From Topomyia yanbarensis (taxonomy: Eukaryota > Arthropoda > Insecta > Diptera > Culicidae), in the NCBI RefSeq assembly GCF_030247195.1, contig NC_080670.1, positions 157,492,580 to 157,556,579 of the forward strand: 64,000 bases of DNA. Reading direction: 5' to 3'. The translations under genes and the position numbers were made by a program. The notes under the pieces were generated by a model, which saw only the letters and a list, made by a program, of their open reading frames with translations, searched no databases and was not told the DNA's origin. This document shows, in pieces, positions 42,849 through 54,803 of the stretch; within the stretch, counting starts at the first letter, position 1; every line of letters begins with the position of its first letter.

Positions 42849-43267
42849 TCAACCAGTAAGCTGCCCTAGTGTTCGTGAGACTGGACGACAAGAACTCAAT
42901 GGTGGGATTGATAGCAATTGTGAGCCAAAACAACTGTCATCACTGGTTTCTGTGTTTCTATTCCGTCGAGTGCTGGTCGTTTTCAGTGTGTGTAGAATGC
43001 CTGCGTAGGTAGTGTTGAGGCCATCTACATCGGTGCGATGGTTGACGGTGTTGGTGGTGTTTGCGATATGGCACATTTCGAGTATTGGTAGAGCCGTCGA
43101 TCGATAGGTTTTATCAATGATCTTAGCTCTGGTGAGATCAAAATTGTGATCATGTGTTCGATGAGAGCGGTTTTCTCACCGAGACTGATCAGCTGTTCGT
43201 CGGTGGAGATTGCGCCGTCGGTTTTTAATCGTACATACTGGTTTATGTTGGTTTTGTGGCCGCACAG
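42849..43267 (-). pseudogene. Penelope-like GIY-YIG endonuclease C-terminus
   Basis: Reading the minus strand from 43267: a segment with CGHKTNINQY, then GEKTALIEHMIT, then after a frameshift ILEMCHIANTTNTVNHRTD and LNTTYAGILHTLKT. These are characteristic of the end of Penelope-like ORFs (GIY-YIG endonuclease used for integration). The catalytic GIY and YIG motifs are upstream of the truncation and absent. An in-frame stop near 43250 and a frameshift near 43120 mark it as dead. Confidence 0.65.
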
Positions 43268-43429
43268 TTTGTGTTAACTTCGTTCGTTCCGCAAAAGAAT
43301 CGTTGAAATCTGGTGCTCCGATTTGGATGAAATTTCGCACAGATATTTTCAAAAGTATGTGTTTTCAGAATATTCAATAAAAAAAAAATTTCGATTTTTT
43401 GAGTTCCAACATTGTATATAACCCCTTAA

Positions 43430-46142
43430 TACTATGATCGAGGCCTAAGTGCTGTTATCCAAAATGAGCAATATTTATGTAAAAATGTTTTATACAATCA
43501 TTCTAACTATTCGTATTCGAATTTCTGAACTCGTTTATATGAGAAAAACTACTTTAGAGCAACCTTATGCTGCCTCTTTTATAACAGTAGGGTCGAGTAT
43601 AACTTCAAATGTGAGTTTTGGGAAGAATTGCGGAAAAACAGATTCCACGTTTCGAGTGGTCGTTCTAATTATCTTTAATCGATTCCCTGAACTATTTTAC
43701 ATAAGCATTACCATCGCTTTCTTGGACTGTTTGACTTGACTATTACTAACATTGATCAGCTGCATTTATCCGCATTCTGGAAGGTAGAGCAGGGTCTATA
43801 CAACTTGACTTTTGCGAAGAATTGCTTTAAAACGGCTGAACATATTCCGTGTATGACACATCCAAATGTTATATGCATGAAGCGAAGAGAAAGTTTAATA
43901 AGCCCACAAACAACAACAGAACCATTATTGGCAGAAAAGAGAATTTAGTGTCAAGATTATCGAAAGCGAATTCATTATTCTCCAACTTAGTATTAAGGCA
44001 ATATTGATGCACTTTAACAACAGATACTTGATTTTGGTAAACATATTTCCTATATTCAAGTATACATTGAATTTTTTACAGTAACTCAAAAACTGTTCTA
44101 CTTGATTTTTTTTTAAAATCATTTTTGAATTGAGCACACGATTTTCCGTCGGTAACGGAATTCAAATATTGAAGGTTCGTATTTTTTGTAAACTAGTGTT
44201 ATCAAACTTTCAACACAATGAAGTCAGAGTAAAATTCATACTAAAAGCTTGAAACGATTTTGATCTTTAGATGAGTTTTACAATATTTTCTATCCAACAC
44301 CAATTTTGAATAAAACCGATTAGTTGAAACTGATCGTGTACTCCCATTATTAATATCGCACCCAACGGAGCAGCAACGCGGCGGTGCCATCCAAGGTGTC
44401 TTTTTCTTTGTGAGTTTGTTGTAAGTGCTCTTTATGGCCACTTTTATGGTCTTCGCTGCTTGTACATTGGCACCACCCCCACCTCCACGTCATACCCTCC
44501 CACCACCCCCAACTAACCAACCAATTTTGCAATTTAGTCCCTTATACAGTACTTGGAAAACCGTTGCACGTAGCAAATTTTTGCAGATTGAGGAGAGCCA
44601 GTCGCACCGGAAATAAAAGCGTGCAAACAAAGCCAAGGATATCAGTGCCCCGTTTCCGTTCCGGATCCACTACCACCGCCACCAGCGTCAGCGGGAACAG
44701 AGAGCAGCACCGGTGGCAATAATCGTAAAACTAAAGCAATCATTTTTAATGATTACAGTATCCTGACGCTCACTATAATTTATTGGAATTATTTATACGC
44801 TTGCTAAACCCCCAAATCGGGACACATTTGACGATGACGATGCACACGGGAATGCAGCGCTGTAAAACTTCTCACGCACGACGTGTCCTTTCCCACCTTG
44901 CGGAAAATAAATATTGACAGCAATAAAAATTAATACCAAACTCATTAGTCACCTAGCAGAAAAAAAGGATACGCTGCTGATGCGATCGCTGAAATCAAAA
45001 TAGAATATTATGCAAAGTGTCGGTCGGGATCGCCTGTGGTGAATCCTTTTTGCATCAATCTCAGCATCACCTTTCTGGGGTGAAGTTGATTGGTGGTGAC
45101 GAGATACGACCTAGCGGCCGACCGACGGTGGGAAAAAAGGACCCCTTTCTGGTTCCTTTTCTTTGCGGTACCTTGTACATACATACTTCTGAGACAGACA
45201 AGCTGATGCAAATCACCACCGGGAAGGAATGACGAATCACGATCATCAATTCGGATCATGATTTGACGAAAAAACCAGTTGCACTTGCATAACGGTGCAG
45301 CGGGAAACCTGCCGGTTGCTCTCGCTTTCGTGCGATTATGCTTTATTGTTAGAATATACCTAGGTGCAAGGTGTGAGGCGATGTGCATTTGAATATTAAC
45401 GAATATTTTGCGCTCACCTAGCGGAGCAGTGGAGAACCTGCTGTGTGCGGTATGGAACCGTTTAGAAATTAACATAACTGGATATGGGTAAAGCTTTTAC
45501 ATGCCATTATTCAGATGAAGCACTGGAAAGTCATCAATTTTAATTGTTGCCTATTCACTTGTATGTGCAAGGTGTTGCTGGTTCGTGATTTCCCGCGGAT
45601 TGGTAATGAGATTCATGTATACAGGTTGATATTTTTTTTACTGAGGGTGTCAAAAGGACAATGAATAATGTTTTTTTCTTGAGATTTAGACACTGTGAAC
45701 ATTTTTAAGACGAAGATATATATTGCTACGAATAGTTGAACAAGGGGAAAACATTGCAAGTGAATAGCAAAGTAAAACACACCGTTGAACAGATTCATGA
45801 CGCTTATTCGACTAATCGAAAGTTTTTTTCCTAAACGGTAGCTGGTAGCGTTCATTATCAAATAGAAGTGTGCGCCGTCGCGCCACGTCGCCGCCCCTCG
45901 TAATTTTTAAGATACGCCGACACTCAATGATAGGCCAGTTTCCCACGCCGATTATTTTGACGGCGAAAATTCCCAATATGCTGTCTTTGAAAAAAAAAAA
46001 AACAAAATAAACTTCTATGGCATCCATTCACTTAATTTCCGATAAATTCTGGCGTCCTTGTAGTCGTCAGACTTTTTCCGAACACTTTAATCAGGTATAT
46101 TGTATCGGTAAACCGGAACAAAGTGTGTTTCATATAGTAAGT
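43430..46142. other. No recognisable gene
   Basis: Mixed AT-rich DNA with a GC-richer part around 44350-44720, including a Pro-coding low-complexity stretch (CCACCCCCACCTCCACG). No family resemblance and no supported exon. Confidence 0.45.
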
Positions 46143-46329
46143 TAGGTTTTAAAGGCTTAAAAGATGGGCCTATAGTATGGTGGCACTGTGTGAGACTCAC
46201 TTTCGTGCGTAGCCACTATACTTTCATTGCATATCTTTCTTTTGCTCACGAGTTTTCCGCTGGTAACTTGGAAAACCTCGCTAGATCCATGAAATGGTCT
46301 TTGAGCCATTAGGCCATTTAAAACCTCTG

Positions 46330-46530
46330 CGAGCTTGTGTCATTTAGCTCCGAACTTCATTCGAATATTTCTCCAAGCCCTTTAGCTCCGGTTTACGTGA
46401 GCCAATTCGCTCTCGTTTTCATGGGCTATTCAGATTTCATCTCAGTGAGCCTTTTAGTTCCTGATTCCATGAGTCATTTAGCTCCCGTTTCCGCGAGTCT
46501 TTCAATTTCCAGTTTTGACGCGATCTATGC
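46330..46530. repeat. ATTTAGCTCC-type degenerate short repeats
   Basis: Motifs like CATTTAGCTCC, CCTTTAGCTCC and CTTTTAGTTCC alternate with GCGAGTC/GTGAGCC every 35-45 bp. The same motif series appears at 51180-51265 in the second 3' UTR copy. Confidence 0.65.
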
Positions 46531-47086
46531 GAATAGTCCCTGGTGGTGAATCTACATTACTCCGACTGAGACTTTCGCGCTGACAGAATTTCTTCTGATA
46601 CCAATATCGGTTTCCTGAAGCCATTTAGCTCCTAATTTTGTCCTAATCTTCTCCAGTATATCCAGGGGATAAAACGACCCTACTTCCCCAGAGTTCCCTG
46701 GCGACGAAATTTGTCTTGGTTCCGATGTCCGCTTCGTGCGCCATTGTGCTCCCATCATTGTCATGATATGCCCGTAGAGTTCCCGGCGGGTCATCTGCCT
46801 TACTCCGACTGTATATTCCTACTCAATATATTCCTCGGCGGTAGATCTAGTCCAGCCACGGAATACCCGGTAGTGTGTCGAGTTCGCTCCGTCGAATTCA
46901 GGTGGAGTGTGACAATCCACATCCGATGCATCTCGTGAGCTACTCGATGTAATCCCCGGCAGTGTATCTAGACTAATCCACGCCGACCGGTAGTTTGATC
47001 TTATTCGAGACTGTCAGATCTGGTCACTAGTTCTTTGATATCTTCTCCATTTCTTCTGCAGCTCCACTAGTTTCTGCGCCACTACT

Positions 47087-49050
47087 CTACTGCTTGCCTG
47101 CAGAAACAAATTCTGATGGGTTCGCGTTATCCCACTCTTTTTGCCAGTTGGCCATCGAGTCAACTCTTGTCAATCTCCTTGCACCTCTCCGTTGATAACA
47201 CTCGATATCATCGGCTGGAGTGATACCGATAGGCATCGTCCCGGTGATGACGTACACTGGCTCGCACGATATGGTTCTGCATGCTGGTGACTCGCATGGC
47301 CTTGAGTCGGAACAATTTCGCTTGGTCTTCAGCGCAGTCTCCCAGGCTAGACCACAGTATCTCAGGATCGAAGATGCCACATCAACCACAAGACGCCACT
47401 GACTGCATCGTGGACCAATAGTATTCGGCATAATTCTAGCCACCGCATTGGTTACCTTCGCCGCATTCGCACGGGCATACTCGATGTGGTTATTGAAGTT
47501 TCGCTAAAAATGCTTTAATGCTATTGTTACACCTTCTACGGCGATCTTAAACCGCTGAAGCATTTTACAAATGCTGACTAACTGCACCTCCGTTTTATGG
47601 TGGAGTGATGTAATTTGCCTCCATTCATCCAGTTTCGTAAGTCAATGCTCGATTCTAAAAGTAACATTTCAGAACGTTGCACAAATATCGTGGAAATTGG
47701 ATATTATGCAACGATTCTGCTATAGCCTTCCAGCTGGCGCGGCTGCTCTAAATACCCTTCCTTATTGCTTCGCTGTCCGGATTGCTTCCACCATCTAACT
47801 TCCGTTCTGGAATGCGAAATGTCTGTTTGACAAACCGCTCTCGTATTCCGTGCAATGCGTTACCCTGTTCAGAATATCCCTTTCCAAGAGCTTTCTGTGA
47901 TATCCAGCAGGCATACTGTATAGGTCTCTATAATTGGACAGCAGCACAAGCTTCTGGATTTTACATCTATCTTGGAAATAGCCTTCTTAGGCCCTTCGTC
48001 ACTGCCATCAGCTCGACATTGGTGACCAGCATATCTGCAGTAATTTCTGCTTCTCTCTCGCCGTCTGGTTTCCATGGACACGTCATTAGATTGTGCTTCG
48101 GAAAAGGAGAGTCTTTAAGTTTAATTGGGTACAATTCAGTCAGTGTGAACGATGCTTCGATCACGACTTACTAAGCGTTGTCCAAAGGATTGGCATCACC
48201 ATCTCCGCACAGCTATGTGTAGCAGTTCTATTAGCTCACCTTTATGACTTCATTGCACCTCTCTATCTGTTGAGACTCAGGTCCGTTGAACGCATCTTCT
48301 GGCTCTAATATAGGCAGCCTGGAGAGTACTTAGTGTCTCACTAATGTGCTCCACTGTCTATGCGAACTGCCTCAAGGAAACGTTCCTTGTCAAAGTATTT
48401 TGTCTTCCAAGTGGACGATGACAGACTTTGAAGTCCTTTCGACAGTTTTCGACCTCCGCATTGCCGTAGAGTTTCGTTGGCCAATACTGTAATGAATCGC
48501 CTGGTTGTAACTATATTTTTTACTAGCGACGAGTAACAGTATGTTACGTCGTTAATGAATTCCCGGCCGAATATGCGAAATGTGCTAGCAGTGCCTTCGT
48601 TACATAGCTTTACATCCAGCGATTCCAGAGCTTCCAGTAGGCTGGAGTCTCATGTGTTGGTTAGTCTGATACCACACTCCACCACCCAGGAATTGAAATC
48701 TTCTCCGATGACAACCGACCTTCGCTTAATCGGCTTGTTAGTTATCCAGCATATCCAGCTTCAGGATATACTGGTCCGCGATATTCTTGATGATGCGCAA
48801 CAACTGACAACGGAAACATCGTTGATTTTGACGATCACGAATCCTACGAATGAGTGCTTGACTACTTCTTGGATAGGGAATCCGCACATAACCTGTGTTG
48901 CCATACCCGAATTATCCGCCTTCCAGTTCCCGTTATCAGAAGGAATTCGATATGACTGCTATAATTGCGACGTCTATTTTTTGCTGTCATATTAGTTTCT
49001 GTGCAGCGACGCGGTGATTGAAATTCACTTGGGATCATCTCCATTACGTT
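47087..49050 (-). pseudogene. R1-type ORF2 remains (endonuclease and RT C-terminus)
   Basis: Endonuclease traces at about 48640-49010: SYRIPSDNGNW, then FPIQEVVKHS, then VVIGEDFNSW (the GDFN-type motif with one change), in two frames. The C-terminal RT region at 47087-47510: ARIMPNTIGPRCSQWRL, SSILRYCGLAW, CRTISCEPVYVITGTMPIGI and WQKEWDNA. These match the endonuclease and post-RT region of mosquito R1-type LINEs. The RT palm is largely missing, since only about 1.1 kb separates the two parts. Dead copy. Confidence 0.65.
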
Positions 49051-49079
49051 TGACCTGCAACCTCATTTTGGTATACAGG

Positions 49080-50220
49080 ACATTTGAAGCCTCGTTTCAT
49101 ATAGCCGTTTCTATCGTAAAGCCTCAAATGATCTGTGCAGTCCGTTTTCATCACGTTTTCTGCACAGGGCGCATCTGTTAGGACCGTTGCTGCTCCTGGC
49201 CTGTTTAGCGATACCCAGGTACTTAAGACACCTCTTCGTTTATTTAGTGCCTCTAGGGATTAATGGAGAACATGCTGACCATCCGATATTGAATATGCCG
49301 GTCACGATCAGCTGGTTGAGTACGACAGACAACAGGTGCATCACTACTATCTGTGTTTACCAATAAGCTTTACTCAATCTAATTGACGTCGGTTCTTTCT
49401 CCAGGCTACAATGCTCTAATAGTGCGCTCTCCTCTTTGCCTTCTGTTGTGATTTCGTCCAAATTACTGTACTCGACTACCGCTTCCTGCACTCTCACATT
49501 CTTACTACGTTCTCCTCCAGTTTGCGACCTTTCTCATCTTTTTTAGCGCATGTCGCGCCTTCGTTTGCTCTGACGACTCGAGAGTCTCCCTTATGTCTCA
49601 CCTGGCGCAGCCAAATATAGTTTTTTTTTTCTTTTTCTTCCTTCTCCTTCTGTGTTTCCGCCTCTCCTCCTGGGTTTTCTAAGGATCAACATCCGTTTTC
49701 TATTGTTCGGCCGCTCAGCTGTCAACCGCCACTTTGGTACCTTCGGCTCCTCTTAATATCCTTGCGTTTTCCTTGCTCTTTTCACAGAACTAGTATACCG
49801 GTCATTCTTCGGCGTCTCATGGACTTCTGTGTTTTCAGCTCGTTCCAACAACGCTGTATGTTTGCATTCAGCGTCTGTTATAGCGGAGTTGACACTAGAT
49901 CCCTAACATATCCATGCATATCGCCCTTGCTTTTTACAGACTTGTAGAGTTCCTTGCATTTTTGCATCAGTTTCATCTCTTTGGATAACCCGGCATGTTG
50001 ACCTTTTTGTTTTAAGCTTGATTGCGGTGCAAGCCCCTGAAACCGTGCCTTCCCCTGGCGCCCTAGTAGTTTTCTGTCGCTCGTGCTCAATGAGGTTTCC
50101 CAAGACTACTTTCACTGTTGCTGCTGCTGCGGCTGCATTTGCTGTTGCACTTGGTCGTTTTGCTGGGCCGGCAACACCTTTGGCGTACGGATTATTTTTG
50201 TTCTCTTCTTAACTCGTGGG
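49080..50220 (-). pseudogene. R1-type ORF1 remains
   Basis: About 49780-50220 encodes a gag-like N-terminal part with a Gln-rich run (QQQMQPQQQQQ) and KCKELYKSVKSKGDMHGYVRD. About 49080-49250 encodes a zinc-knuckle region reading RCLKYLGIAKQARSSNG then NRCALCRKRDENGLH, in which one Cys of the first knuckle is lost. Frames are interrupted repeatedly. Confidence 0.6.
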
Positions 50221-50881
50221 TCCCAACTCCAAGCCGCTAACTACCCCCTCTTTTTGATCCCACAGTTACCTTTGCAAGTAGTGAGGTAGTATGCGAGGGT
50301 TGATGTGGTCCTTTGTGGGGTACCGCGTCCAAAGCCGTATCGACGCTAGTAAGGAAGATTCAGCTGAACCTACTTTCATCGGCTATGATCTATGGCTTTC
50401 GATCGTACTTGGAGATATACCAAAGCTTGAATGGGGCGGGGAGCAGCCTACATCATTAGCCCACTCGGCGTTTCGAGGTGACGTACTGCAACCTTAGTAA
50501 GGTAGTGGAATAGCTTGACTGTCGGTCCGTGGTACCAATGAAATGATTATCCACATCCGTGATCTGCCGACAGTATGCTATAATTAGGATCTTACTAGTA
50601 GTGTTCTTAACCTTCCGGCAGACGCGCTAGTGTACTGAGTGCACATTGCTCTGAAAAACTAGTGAAATCGTCTTAGGGCATCAGAGACTGCTCGTTCAGT
50701 GACACTTCTGTGATTAGAGTCGGCTCGGCTCGGCTCGCATTCGTCTGTTAGAACTATTTACGAGTTTATGAAGCTTTTTATCGAGATTTATCAGAACCCA
50801 CTGTAGAACCCCAACCACATCCTGTCAATCTTCGGTACCCTGTTGCCCCTGTAGGTACATCGAATAGTTATTTTATATATA

Positions 50882-52030
50882 CTAAGGTTTAAAATGCTTC
50901 AAAAGCTTGATCTGTAATGTATTGGCATTCGGTGGAACTCACGACACACTTTCATGTCTAACCACTAAAAACACTTCTTACTCTTTTTTCACCCTTCGTC
51001 CCCACGAAACTACATCAAGGTATTACTTCGTGGAGGGGTGGGGGCTCGATGTGCTTTCGTCGCAACTTTTTTTTTTGCTCACGAGTTTGTCGCAGCTGTC
51101 TTGGAGCCTCACTTGATTCATGAAATGATTCGACCCTTGAATCATTTGGTTCTTCTCTTGCTTTTCGTTTGCATCGCTACATCGCCATTTAGCTCTCGTC
51201 TTATTGAACCGTTTAGCCGCCGATTTCATAAGCCATTTAGCTCCTGTTTTTGCGAGTCATTAAGTCCGAACTCAGGCGGTGAACTCATCCTACCCCAACT
51301 GAGAGTTCCCCGATGGAAGATTTTCTTCCGACACCGATACCCGCTTCATCCCCATATATCTCCCAACGTTATCGAGATATACTCGGATATGATCCGACGG
51401 CAAAACTACCCCTCTTCGACAAAGAGTTCTCCGATGGTGGAATTTCTCTTTGTACTGACGTCTGTTTCATGCGACAATTAACGCCCAGCCATATTAAAAG
51501 CCAACCTACTGTGTATTCCTGGCTGTGGATGTATGCCGATTCCGATGTTTGTTTTCGTGAGTGGTGTACTTAGCCTACTTAACGGGCCAGAAGTAGGTGC
51601 CGAGGTCTGTCCAGCGATTCCGGGTGGAGCGTAGGTTCCAGCTCACTGGCGCCCCAACGACCTGCTGCTGGCCGTTCGACGTGGTACTCTATCTAGTCCC
51701 CTGCGGCGGATCTAGCCTCTTCACGAGCTACCAGGTAGTGTGTCAAGGTCGATCCGACGATTCCGGTGGATCCTGACATCCGGTTCGCTGACGCCCCGAT
51801 AACCTGAACCCGATGCTGCGTCGTGTACTACTCAACTAGTCCCCGGCTGTGGATATAGTCTACTCTGGCGGAATATTTCCCGAACCCGATTTGTTGTTTC
51901 ATGGCGGCCTTCTAGTCGGTGGCGGTGCTTTAATGGTCCCTTCGACACTTCTTTTGCAGCTCGGAGAGTATACTCGTCACTAATCTGTTTATCACAACCC
52001 AGATATGCTCATGGCGGAACATTACTTCAA
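50882..52030 (-). mobile_element. Second R1-type LINE 3' end (5'-truncated copy)
   Basis: On + it starts CTAAGGTTTAAAATGCTTCA, parallel to 46143, and keeps the order of motifs: TTTTGCTCACGAGTTTG, GATTCATGAAATG, ATTTAGCTC repeats, CTCCGATGG blocks, and TTCTTTTGCAGCTC near 51950, matching TTCTTCTGCAGCTC at 47045. It ends before any coding part. Head-to-tail with the longer copy. Confidence 0.6.
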
Positions 52031-54615
52031 CGATATTGCCGATTGTCACTCCGGGCATACTCCCGTACATAGAATAGCACATACCGACATATATAGTAGG
52101 GGGATGCCGAAAACCACGAAAATCGAAAAATTAAGGTGCTAAAAATAATAAGTTAATCCATCCTAATTAACAGTGTTTTTAACATCCCCCGCATGGAGAG
52201 AGTTTTTGTATTGACTAGTAAAGTATTATAAAATTGCGCTCATATGATCCAAGGCGGATGCCAAACTTATTTATTAAGTAAGGTGACAATAGCATGAGCC
52301 ATACATTCATCGCAGTTTAATCAGTTGATTTTGATTAGCATAATAGGTTGATCAACATCCTTATACAGAATGCTTATAATAGGATCAAAATGGCTTGCCC
52401 TTGTTCCACTTCCCTTCATCCTGTTTTACTATGAATTCTCAAAACCATCAGTCTTTGCCATGTCAATCCTGACTGGGAAAAAGTTCGTTGATATAATCCT
52501 TATTAATTAACTTTCTACCTTCGGGATCGCATTTTCTGCTACAATCACCTTAAATTAATTAGAATTTCTTACTTCCAACTGATGGCGAATAACTCCAACC
52601 GTTCTGCAGCATATATTATCATGATAATTCCGGGCACAGATCTCATCCCATCGAAACACATCTATCGCCGTAACCTGCGTTGCAACGCGACAATTAATCA
52701 AATCGTCCCCGCCATCAAAAACCATACCGGCGGAACAAGCCGAAAATCCCGGAAACGCCATTAACCTCCGCAAAGATCATCATTTGTTTTTCTCCTACTT
52801 CGTCGGGTTCCGAAGCCCGGAAGGCCGTAACGTAATAAGTCATACAAACACTTTCGTCCCCTCATTCATTGTGGTCTGTCCCGGGACGACCGACGGTAGG
52901 AAACTTTCTCCTATGATGGTGCAGTGCGTACGGTAATTGATTTAACACAAACATTTATGCTTCGAGGTCACCGAATAAATCATTTCAACTACCTTGCCGA
53001 AGTCGATTCGCGGTAGTTGCAGCGGGAATACATTTTTTTCGGGTGCGCTGACTCTACAGGAATCCAGATGTATGAGAAGGAAGAAGGAATAGAAACCATG
53101 TAAATAAATGTCAGTGTCAGATGGTTTTCCCCCCAAAAAGGAACTGTCTGCAAGTTCAAAGAGCAGAGAAATTAGGAAAAAGTGAGGTTAAGACACTGGA
53201 AATTAATCTTTATTAATGAAGAGTTCTACTGGCTTAGAACTGAGTTTCAAGCGAAGCGGATAATTGGGTTGGCAGGAATCGGTTTAAATTCGGAGCCGTA
53301 CGGTGTATGTACCGTTAGTGATTGGAGTAGCCATTCTCGTTGTATGATATTAGCGTAAGTAGGGGGGATTTCAACAATTTTTCTCTTGAACTAGGTGAAG
53401 GATCTCTGAAACTTGCCATGGTGGAACATATCCAATAAAAACAGACTGGATCCAATTACACTCCCAAGAAAGTATTTAAATGCAATTGTATCGTCATTCC
53501 TTGCATAACTAAAACACAAAACATATCACCCGTTGATCTTTTGTTTCCCACCAGTTTACAAAATGCGGGTTGAGCGGCGGTGGTGGCCAGTTCACATATC
53601 AATGTCACCCGTAAGTAACTTTAATAAAAAGCATTGAATCGCATCTATTAACAGTCGCCATTGTTATGGAAAGTTTACACGCTTCGATGATGGATTTGGT
53701 AAGTGAGAAAAGGGATTTAATCCTTTCGTCCGGAACCAAAGCGGAACGCTCCCGTCATTAGAACTATTACATCCGAGAGGAAAAAAATGAACGCCTCGGT
53801 AGTTTAAATGAAAATTTTAAAACATGATACACAAGCACCGGAAAGCGGATTACAACCCGATGACAAGATTCGACATCGACGGCGTTTTGGCGGCCTAAGC
53901 CTCAAACCGTGTTTTTTTTCATTCATGATTCACTTCGACCGGCATTGTTGTTGTTATGTGTGTACCATATTCCGTCTGCGCTGGACCGTCGGTGCCGCCC
54001 GGTCACGTGACAGCCCACATTGTTTGTTTGCATAATTTAAAGGCTCGCGGCCGCTTTTTAGCCATGGATATCAATCATCGCGAAGTGAAGACGACGTCGG
54101 CGGCACGCGCCCGTCATTTTGGCGGCCGGTTCTAAATCGTTGGCATGGATAAAAAGGGTTCCCGGCAGCATTAGCTCACTTCCTGTGCTGACTTTAAACA
54201 CCGCGATGAATAGTTGATTTAAAATTTCAAGTGCATATTTTCGAAAAGATCTTTAAAATTGGCCAATATAGCTGTGTGGAATTATTCCATTGTTCATTTT
54301 AATCCTTACAATCACATCCAGCCAAAAACAAGGGAAACAATTTCAGATTTTGTACATTAAAATGATATTTCAATGGAGCTCTCAGCAAAAAGTTTAAAAC
54401 ATCGCGGCTGTTTGTAGTTATATTAAACATTTGCTGGATTGCACATTATTGATATATGATATTTTTTTCTAAAGTAAAAAATAGTTTTATAGTTTTGGTC
54501 ACCGTTGGTGAATGTTTATAAGCTTTGATTAATTTATGTTGTTGATATTTTCGAAGATAACGTTTCCGTTTACTTTAATTCAGCTATCTTTAGAACTATT
54601 TTATAATAATCAAAT
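52031..54615. other. No recognisable gene
   Basis: No supported frame. 53800-54170 is GC-richer, with CpG-containing motifs (GCGGCCGC), and could be regulatory host DNA. I see no gene model. Confidence 0.45.
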
Positions 54616-54625
54616 AATTAAATCT

Positions 54626-54793
54626 GGGGGGTGGGCGTAGCGTAGTTGGTAAATTGATTGCCTTGTACGACGCGCACCTGGGTTCGAGTCCCGACCCCGC
54701 ACATAGGGTTAGAAATTTTTCATAAGAGATTTTTCTAACCCGAAGAGGCGAATGACCTTAAGGTTAAAACCTCTATAATCGAAACAAAAAAAA
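54626..54793 (+). mobile_element. tRNA-derived SINE, full length
   Basis: The head is tRNA-like with pol III A box TAGCGTAGTTGG and B box GGTTCGAGTCC. Then comes a body with an inverted pair GGGTTAGAAA...TTTCTAACCC, the tail motif GAGGCGAATGACC..GGTTAAAACCTC, and an A-rich end. The target duplication AATTAAATCT (54616-54625, 54794-54803) is exact. It is a short retroposon transcribed by RNA polymerase III and moved by a LINE. It resembles tRNA-related SINEs of mosquitoes (Feilai type), but the family name is not certain. Confidence 0.85.
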
Positions 54794-54803
54794 AATTAAA
54801 TCT

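Larger units (their letters stand above)
42046..43267 (-). mobile_element. Penelope-like element relic
   Basis: Inserted in the TTAA element, with an exact 13-bp duplication TTTGTGTTAACTT (42033-42045 and 43268-43280). On the minus strand the first part encodes the C-terminal portion of a GIY-YIG-type endonuclease domain (see next entry). Downstream lies a segment containing GGTCGAAACGTCGGGC that is typical of Penelope-like 3' regions. RT is absent (5'-truncated). A MITE (42064-42457) sits near its 3' end. Confidence 0.7.
41501..43429. mobile_element. TTAA-bounded inverted-repeat element, complete, with nested insertions
   Basis: Terminal repeats TTAAGGGGCTATATACAAAG (41501) and the complement of TTAAGGGGTTATATACAATG (ending 43429) agree at 21 of 23 positions and continue with GTTGKAAC. 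The element proper is about 0.69 kb (41501-42045 plus 43281-43429) once the nested Penelope-like relic is removed. Fragments of the same family occur at 3735-4130 and 28379-28709. The TTAA at both outer edges could be a piggyBac- or Sola3-type target duplication, but GGGG next to it is not the usual piggyBac terminus. No transposase; non-autonomous. Confidence 0.75.
46143..50881 (-). mobile_element. Decayed R1-type LINE
   Basis: Minus-strand relic in the order 3' UTR (46143-47086), ORF2 remains (47087-49050), ORF1 remains (about 49080-50220), leader (to about 50880). The 3' UTR on + begins GTTAGGTTTTAAAGGCTTAA and is rich in ATTTAGCTCC-like repeats (46340-46520). A second copy of this 3' UTR begins at 50882, so two elements lie head to tail in the same orientation. 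Many stops and frameshifts throughout. Assignment to the R1 clade rests on recognisable ORF1 and ORF2 segments. Confidence 0.65.

Noticed and set aside
44425..44616. Pro-rich short frame near a GC-richer block
   Set aside because: Short, low complexity, no supporting neighbour.
46143..52030. Host gene exons
   Set aside because: The recognisable protein segments are LINE ORF1 and ORF2 remains on the minus strand.
54626..54700. A tRNA gene
   Set aside because: A and B boxes are present, but there is no plausible full cloverleaf, and the A-rich tail plus target duplication identify a SINE.
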